In this document: one piece after another, positions 7,056-9,830 of the stretch
Position numbering within the stretch: position 1 is the stretch's first letter
Layout of the letters: each line of letters opens with the position of its first letter
DNA from: Planococcus sp. (in: firmicutes)
GTDB taxonomy: Bacteria; Bacillota; Bacilli; Bacillales_A; Planococcaceae
Assembly (NCBI GenBank): GCA_030147455.1
Contig: JASKZU010000189.1
Span: 1-9,830, forward strand
Direction: 5' to 3'
DNA length: 9,830 nucleotides
The notes under the pieces: model-generated
What the model was told of the DNA's origin: nothing
The model's input: only the letters and a program-made list of their open reading frames with translations
Database searches by the model: none
Made by a program: the position numbers and the translations under genes

Positions 7056-7082
7056 CACGATACTCGCAAAGGTGGGGGCGCA

Positions 7083-7343
7083 ATGCAACTTTTCTTGATG
7101 CTGGCGATTATAGTGACCGCTGTAATTGTCGGAATATCTTCCAAAAAATCGTATGACAAGCCGCATGTCGTGAACTTTTCGATCGCTGCACTGATGCTGC
7201 TGTTGGTGATTCAGTCGATTTTGATGCAGCCTATTACAATGCTCGGCTATTTGGCCATCGGGTTTTGTTCGATCGCGTTTGTCTTCCAGGCAGTTATCGG
7301 CTACCGCACTTGGAAATCCTATGCGTCAGCTAAAACTTCATAA
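7083..7343 (+). CDS. Uncharacterised 86-residue membrane protein, three predicted helices
   Basis: I do not recognise a named family. The start at 7083 is chosen because GGTGGGGG sits 4 bases upstream and the protein then opens directly with a membrane helix; an in-frame ATG at 7035 lies inside a leader hairpin and would add a polar stretch. Hydrophobic segments are at about 2-19, 30-48 and 53-74, with positive residues KKSYDK (21-26) after helix 1 and YRTWKSYASAK at the C-terminus. This predicts the first loop and C-terminus in the cytoplasm and the N-terminus outside. Nothing catalytic is visible. It has its own extended -10 promoter and ends in a strong terminator, so it can be expressed alone. 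Small all-helical proteins like this are common in Bacillales and often hypothetical. Confidence 0.75.
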   Translation: MQLFLMLAIIVTAVIVGISSKKSYDKPHVVNFSIAALMLLLVIQSILMQPITMLGYLAIGFCSIAFVFQAVIGYRTWKSYASAKTS

Positions 7344-7344
7344 C

Positions 7345-7382
7345 AAAAAGCAGGCAAAGAATTTTTCTTTGCCTGCTTTTTT
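7345..7382. terminator. Bidirectional terminator between convergent genes
   Basis: Arms 7345-7360 and 7366-7381 form a 16-bp stem (core GCAGGCAAAG) around ATTTT, with a T-run on the plus strand and a matching A-run giving T on the minus strand. It begins 2 bases after the stop of the membrane protein gene and 17 bases beyond the stop of the YhfK-like gene, so it can serve both. Confidence 0.94.
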
Positions 7383-7398
7383 AATGGCGAGCAGATTG

Positions 7399-8046
7399 TT
7401 ACATATTTTTCAACGCTTGCTCGATCGAGTCGTCTCCGGAAGTGAGTTCGAAAACTTTGCCGGCCAATTGGGGGTTGCCGAGTGAAGCGATGATGACTTG
7501 TGCCACATCTTCTCTTGGTATGCTGCCGCGCTCGAGCTTATCGGCAATCGCCACCTGGTTCGTGCCGGGTTCGTCTGTCAGCAAGCCCGGGCGGATGATC
7601 GTATACGACAGGCTGCTCGCTTGCAAGATCCGGTCTGCGTGGTACTTGGCCACATAATAAGGCGCCATATCTTCCGGCCATTTCGAGCGGTCCTCAGCGT
7701 GGATCGCACTGACCATAACAAACCGTTCAATGCCTGCACGCTCGGCGGCTTCGATCGCTTTTGCCGCACCGTCCAAGTCGACTGTCAAGGTTTTGTCTGC
7801 ACCGGTAGAGCCTCCGCTGCCTGCAGTAAACACGACAGCGTCGCAGCCTTCCATTGCTTGCTGAAGTTCTTCCACAGAACCTTCCAAGCTTGCAATCACG
7901 GTTTCGGTATTCAAATCCTCAAAAAACGGCTGCTGTTCGGCTTTTCGGATCAATGCTTTCGCTTCGTTCTTGCTGTCTTTTACCATTAGGCGGACGAGGT
8001 GATGGCCAATTTTCCCGTTTGCGCCAATTACTAACGTTTTCATCAT
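7399..8046 (-). CDS. NAD(P)-binding atypical SDR / NmrA-like oxidoreductase (YhfK-like)
   Basis: Protein of 215 residues. The start at 8046 is chosen because AAAAGGAG (complement 8053-8060) lies 6 bases upstream and the protein opens with the nucleotide-binding strand; the frame stays open 51 more codons upstream, but that stretch holds the likely promoter and has no ribosome site. A second ATG directly follows the first. The dinucleotide motif GANGKIG is at 8-14; TAGSGGSTGADKT (74-86) and IIRPGLLTDEP (150-160) are typical of the Bacillus YhfK group of NAD(P)H-binding epimerase/reductase-like proteins. Tyr130 or Tyr131 with Lys134 in YYVAK match the YxxxK catalytic pair only approximately, as usual in atypical SDRs, which may act as reductases or redox sensors. 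No substrate can be inferred. Cytoplasmic, single-gene unit with its own promoter and the shared terminator at 7345-7382. Confidence 0.9.
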   Translation of the reverse strand: MMKTLVIGANGKIGHHLVRLMVKDSKNEAKALIRKAEQQPFFEDLNTETVIASLEGSVEELQQAMEGCDAVVFTAGSGGSTGADKTLTVDLDGAAKAIEAAERAGIERFVMVSAIHAEDRSKWPEDMAPYYVAKYHADRILQASSLSYTIIRPGLLTDEPGTNQVAIADKLERGSIPREDVAQVIIASLGNPQLAGKVFELTSGDDSIEQALKNM

Positions 8047-8071
8047 GTCATTCTCCTTTTCTATTCGTCTG

Positions 8072-8121
8072 GTTTCTGTATACCCCGATTCGAGTTGAAT
8101 ATCCAGCGAATTTACAGAAAC
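8072..8121 (-). promoter_or_regulatory. Promoter of the YhfK-like gene flanked by a 9-base inverted repeat
   Basis: On the minus strand TGGATA (complement 8100-8105), a 17-base spacer and TATACA (complement 8077-8082) make a 4/6 plus 4/6 promoter, with transcription starting near 8070 and a leader of about 25 bases. GTTTCTGTA (8072-8080) and TACAGAAAC (8113-8121) are perfect inverted arms 32 bases apart. One arm covers most of the -10 and the other sits just upstream of the -35, as expected for operators of a looping or two-site regulator. The promoter is moderate; the operator role is inference. Confidence 0.45.
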
Positions 8122-8221
8122 AATCCGCCTGTTGGCATCCTGCAATTGAATTTTAGGAAGCTTAGATTGCATACAATACAGCTGTTTTAGAGAAAGCATG
8201 TATTCTTTCGGCTGTTTTTAG

Positions 8222-8227
8222 TATAAT
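8222..8227 (+). promoter_or_regulatory. TATAAT -10 element for the 68-residue protein gene
   Basis: A perfect TATAAT lies 47 bases before the start codon at 8275. The -35 at a 17-base spacing is TGTATT, a poor match, so strength is uncertain. The overlapping complement reads TATACT, so a divergent minus-strand start from the same spot cannot be excluded. Confidence 0.45.
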
Positions 8228-8274
8228 TGTAAAAGTTGAACAATTGAAAATGTAGAGGTTAGGAGTGTGGAGCG

Positions 8275-8481
8275 ATGAGCAAACGAGCAGAAAAAAAGGA
8301 AGACCTTTCTTATCCGGAACGCCAGCCAATCGAAACACCGCCTGATTTTTCGCAGTTTCGCGGCAGGCGCCTCGACAAGCAGCCGAGCGCCTTTGTTGAT
8401 GGCCTGGTACATGTATTGCTGACGGGAATCGGCGCTGTTATCCTGCTCGCTATCGTCTATGCGTTATTCAAGTATATGTGA
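8275..8481 (+). CDS. Uncharacterised 68-residue protein with one C-terminal membrane helix
   Basis: Not recognised. The N-terminal two thirds are polar and proline-rich with many charges (MSKRAEKKEDLSYPERQ, then ETPPDFSQFRGRRLDKQ), followed by one membrane helix at about 44-65 and a short FKYM end. This is a tail-anchored or C-in/N-in single-pass layout. The FRGRRLDK patch just before the helix favours a cytoplasmic N-terminal part. The ATG has GGAG 2 bases and AGGAG 9 bases upstream; the latter is the likely site. The gene ends only 9 bases from the stop of the convergent potassium channel, with no good terminator between, so the two messages probably overlap at their 3' ends. Supported by ribosome site, -10 element and sensible composition; function unknown. 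Confidence 0.72.
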   Translation: MSKRAEKKEDLSYPERQPIETPPDFSQFRGRRLDKQPSAFVDGLVHVLLTGIGAVILLAIVYALFKYM

Positions 8482-8490
8482 ATGGGGTTT

Positions 8491-9186
8491 TCACAATTTA
8501 TGCCTTAAGTAATTTTGAATCAACTGGTAGTCTTCATCCGTCAGCTTGTCGAGCTTTTTGATGCTCGTGATCAAATCCAGTACGGGATCTTTCGGCTCGG
8601 CAGCAGAAGACGCGGAAAAATAAGCGGATATGGCACTGGTAAATGTGCCGATCACGCCGATGCCGACAATCATCAATACCACGGCCAAAATGCGGCCGAG
8701 CCCAGTGGCCGGATACATATCGCCGTATCCAACAGTAGTGGTCGTTACGACAGCCCACCATAAAGCATCCGTAAATGTGTTGATGTCCGGCTCCACCATG
8801 ATCAGCGGGATGGGGATAAGAAAAATCAGCACTACGGTAGAAATCAGCAATTTGTCCAATCCGTTCGTTTTTAAAATGCCGTAAACGGGCCTCAAGTAAT
8901 GGGATCCGATGCCAAGCAGTTTAACGACGCGGAAAATGCGGATAAACCGGGCGGCCCTGAATAACGAGTCAAAAGGAATGACCGCGATCAATTCAAGAGG
9001 ATGCGTTTTGATATAATGCCATTTGTTTTCCGCTTTAAAGAGCCTTGTAAAATAATCGGCGAAAAAAATTCCCCAAATCACCCAATCAATAATCTTGAAC
9101 CAGTCATCGCCAGAAAAAGCAAACATCAACGAAACAATAACCAAAGCCAGCATAAACATTTCATACAGGAAAGCCGTTTTTTTCAT
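8491..9186 (-). CDS. Voltage-sensor-type potassium channel (six helices, TVGYGD filter)
   Basis: Protein of 231 residues. The start at 9186 is chosen because GGAGG (complement 9195-9199) sits 8 bases upstream; an in-frame TTG at 9207 has no site and lies between the -10 and the ribosome site. Layout: S1 about 7-24, S2 33-50, S3 62-74, S4 75-92, S5 111-131, pore helix 138-150, selectivity filter TVGYGD at 151-156, S6 164-190, then a polar helical tail of about 40 residues (SIKKLDKLTDEDYQL). The filter is canonical for K+. S4 has basic residues at every third position, Arg77, 80, 83, 86 and Lys89, the arrangement of working voltage sensors such as KvAP. No RCK/TrkA domain is fused, so it is probably tetrameric and gated by voltage or lipid. 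Monocistronic, divergent from the S66 peptidase gene. Confidence 0.93.
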   Translation of the reverse strand: MKKTAFLYEMFMLALVIVSLMFAFSGDDWFKIIDWVIWGIFFADYFTRLFKAENKWHYIKTHPLELIAVIPFDSLFRAARFIRIFRVVKLLGIGSHYLRPVYGILKTNGLDKLLISTVVLIFLIPIPLIMVEPDINTFTDALWWAVVTTTTVGYGDMYPATGLGRILAVVLMIVGIGVIGTFTSAISAYFSASSAAEPKDPVLDLITSIKKLDKLTDEDYQLIQNYLRHKL

Positions 9187-9205
9187 TTCATAATCCTCCG
9201 GTGTC

Positions 9206-9251
9206 AACTAGTATAAAGTTGAACAACAAATTCTAGTTTTAACCAGTATAA
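9206..9251 (-). promoter_or_regulatory. Promoter region of the potassium channel gene with repeated AGTATAA elements
   Basis: On the minus strand TATACT occurs twice (complement of 9210-9215 and 9245-9250). The nearer one would start transcription around 9203, just ahead of the ribosome site. Both lie inside a near-identical 11-base direct repeat, AACTAGTATAA (9206-9216) and AACCAGTATAA (9241-9251), 35 bases apart. AACTAG (9206-9211) and CTAGTT (9233-9238) also form an inverted pair. No good -35 is seen for either. The region also lies upstream of the divergent peptidase gene. Confidence 0.35.
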
Positions 9252-9333
9252 GTGAAAAGAAAGATAATATGGAAAAAAATTCATGGGATTTTCAGTGGAA
9301 TTTACGGCTATTATGCAGTGAGGAGGATGGACC

Positions 9334-9830
9334 ATGATCCGCTACCCGAACAGACCATTAAAAACCATTGGCGTGACTGCACCATCATCAGGAGTTCCGC
9401 AAGAGTTGCATCATTTATTGAACGGCGCCATCACAAAATTAGAACAGCAAGGCTACGTCGTCAAAACGACCGCCAATGCCTGGATGCAGGAACAAGCACG
9501 TTCGTCCGGGGCAAGCGTGCGAGCCCAACAACTCGAAGCGCTGTGGCAAGATGCTGAAGTGGATGCCCTTATTCCGCCGTGGGGAGGCGAGTTGCTTGTG
9601 GAAATACTCGAGCACGTCGATTTCAGCCGGCTGGGGCCGAAATGGCTGCTCGGCTATTCAGACTCTAGTTTGCTGATGCTGGCCATCACACTGAACACAG
9701 GCATCGCGACTGCGCACGGCACAAATATTGTGGATTTGCGCGGAAGTGAAACAGACCCGACGACCGCTCGCTGGCAAGAGGTGCTTAGAGCCGCAGAAGG
9801 AGCCGTTATCGATCAAACATCTTCTGCGTT
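9334..9830 (+). CDS. S66 family LD-carboxypeptidase (LdcA/MccF-like), N-terminal part, cut by window end
   Basis: The frame is open to the right edge: 165 codons seen of about 300 expected. The ATG follows AGGAGG (9321-9326) by 7 bases. Seen: the opening strand IGVTAPSSG (12-20), the PPWGGELLVEIL segment (81-92) that shapes the active site, and GYSDSSLL (107-114) with Ser109 as the likely nucleophile, as in S66 enzymes whose triad is Ser-Glu-His. The Glu and His lie outside the window. AHGTNI (127-132) is the usual following strand. S66 enzymes either trim the terminal D-amino acid from murein tetrapeptides in cell-wall recycling or, in the MccF branch, detoxify peptide-nucleotide antibiotics; the visible part cannot separate these. 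No signal peptide, so cytoplasmic. Divergent from the potassium channel gene. Confidence 0.9.
   Translation, partial: MIRYPNRPLKTIGVTAPSSGVPQELHHLLNGAITKLEQQGYVVKTTANAWMQEQARSSGASVRAQQLEALWQDAEVDALIPPWGGELLVEILEHVDFSRLGPKWLLGYSDSSLLMLAITLNTGIATAHGTNIVDLRGSETDPTTARWQEVLRAAEGAVIDQTSSA

Noticed and set aside
7035..7082. Upstream ATG for the 86-residue membrane protein
   Set aside because: It lies within a leader hairpin without a ribosome site; the ATG at 7083 has a GGTGGGGG site and opens directly with the first helix.
8076..8088. GGGTAT on the minus strand as a sigma-B -10 for the YhfK-like gene
   Set aside because: No GTTTAA-like -35 at 12-15 bases; the sigma-A reading with a 17-base spacer is at least as good.
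8047..8199. 51-codon upstream extension of the YhfK-like gene
   Set aside because: The extension contains the likely promoter and inverted repeat, lacks a ribosome site, and family members begin at the nucleotide-binding strand.
8479..8496. GTGAA...TTCAC between the 68-residue gene and the channel gene as a shared terminator
   Set aside because: Only five pairs and no T-run on either strand.
1..9830. Defence island, prophage, mobile element or CRISPR array
   Set aside because: No transposase, integrase, phage, Cas, toxin-antitoxin or tandem-repeat signature is present; genes are compact, of even composition and housekeeping-like.

Overview
The window looks like an ordinary chromosomal stretch of a low-to-mid GC Gram-positive bacterium (Firmicutes/Bacillales). 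The Planococcaceae (Planococcus-like) are my best guess. This rests on strong AGGAGG-type ribosome binding sites, T-rich hairpin terminators, base composition near half GC, and genes typical of Bacillales (DynA-type dynamin, YhfK-like and YueD-like reductases, a CXXC-20-CXXC small protein). The taxonomy is inferred from protein style, not from a marker gene. I see no rRNA, tRNA, insertion sequence, CRISPR array, phage gene or integration site.

Layout from left to right. Bases 1-2324 (+) hold the C-terminal part of a dynamin-like GTPase, cut by the left edge, coupled by a 4-base ATGA overlap to a two-domain rhodanese sulfurtransferase and closed by a strong terminator. Bases 2392-4235 (-) hold a small zinc-ribbon-like membrane protein and, upstream of it, a CNNM/CBS/CorC-type membrane protein of the Mg2+/Co2+ efflux class, with a strong terminator between them. 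Bases 4403-6927 (+) look like an operon: a YtcJ-type amidohydrolase, an SDR reductase resembling (S)-benzoin-forming benzil reductase (4-base overlap), and an unrecognised 67-residue protein. A separate promoter at about 7005 drives an 86-residue three-helix membrane protein (+), which ends in a two-way terminator shared with the convergent YhfK-like NAD(P)-binding protein (7399-8046, -). A divergent 68-residue single-helix protein (8275-8481, +) runs almost end to end into a six-helix voltage-sensor-type potassium channel (8491-9186, -). A divergent S66 LD-carboxypeptidase begins at 9334 (+) and is cut by the right edge.

Functional picture. Much of the content concerns the membrane and cell envelope: membrane remodelling (dynamin), metal and potassium transport, murein tripeptide/tetrapeptide recycling, and three small membrane proteins. 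Alongside this are redox or small-molecule enzymes (sulfurtransferase, amidohydrolase, two NAD(P)-dependent reductases). I do not see a coherent undescribed system. The points most worth a second look are two translationally coupled gene pairs, the tail on the sulfurtransferase, uncharacterised small proteins placed next to enzymes, and several inverted repeats that overlap or flank predicted promoters.

No gap between genes exceeds 300 bases. The longest (8047-8274, 2689-2921, 4236-4402, 9187-9333) are described through their promoters, terminators and repeats.
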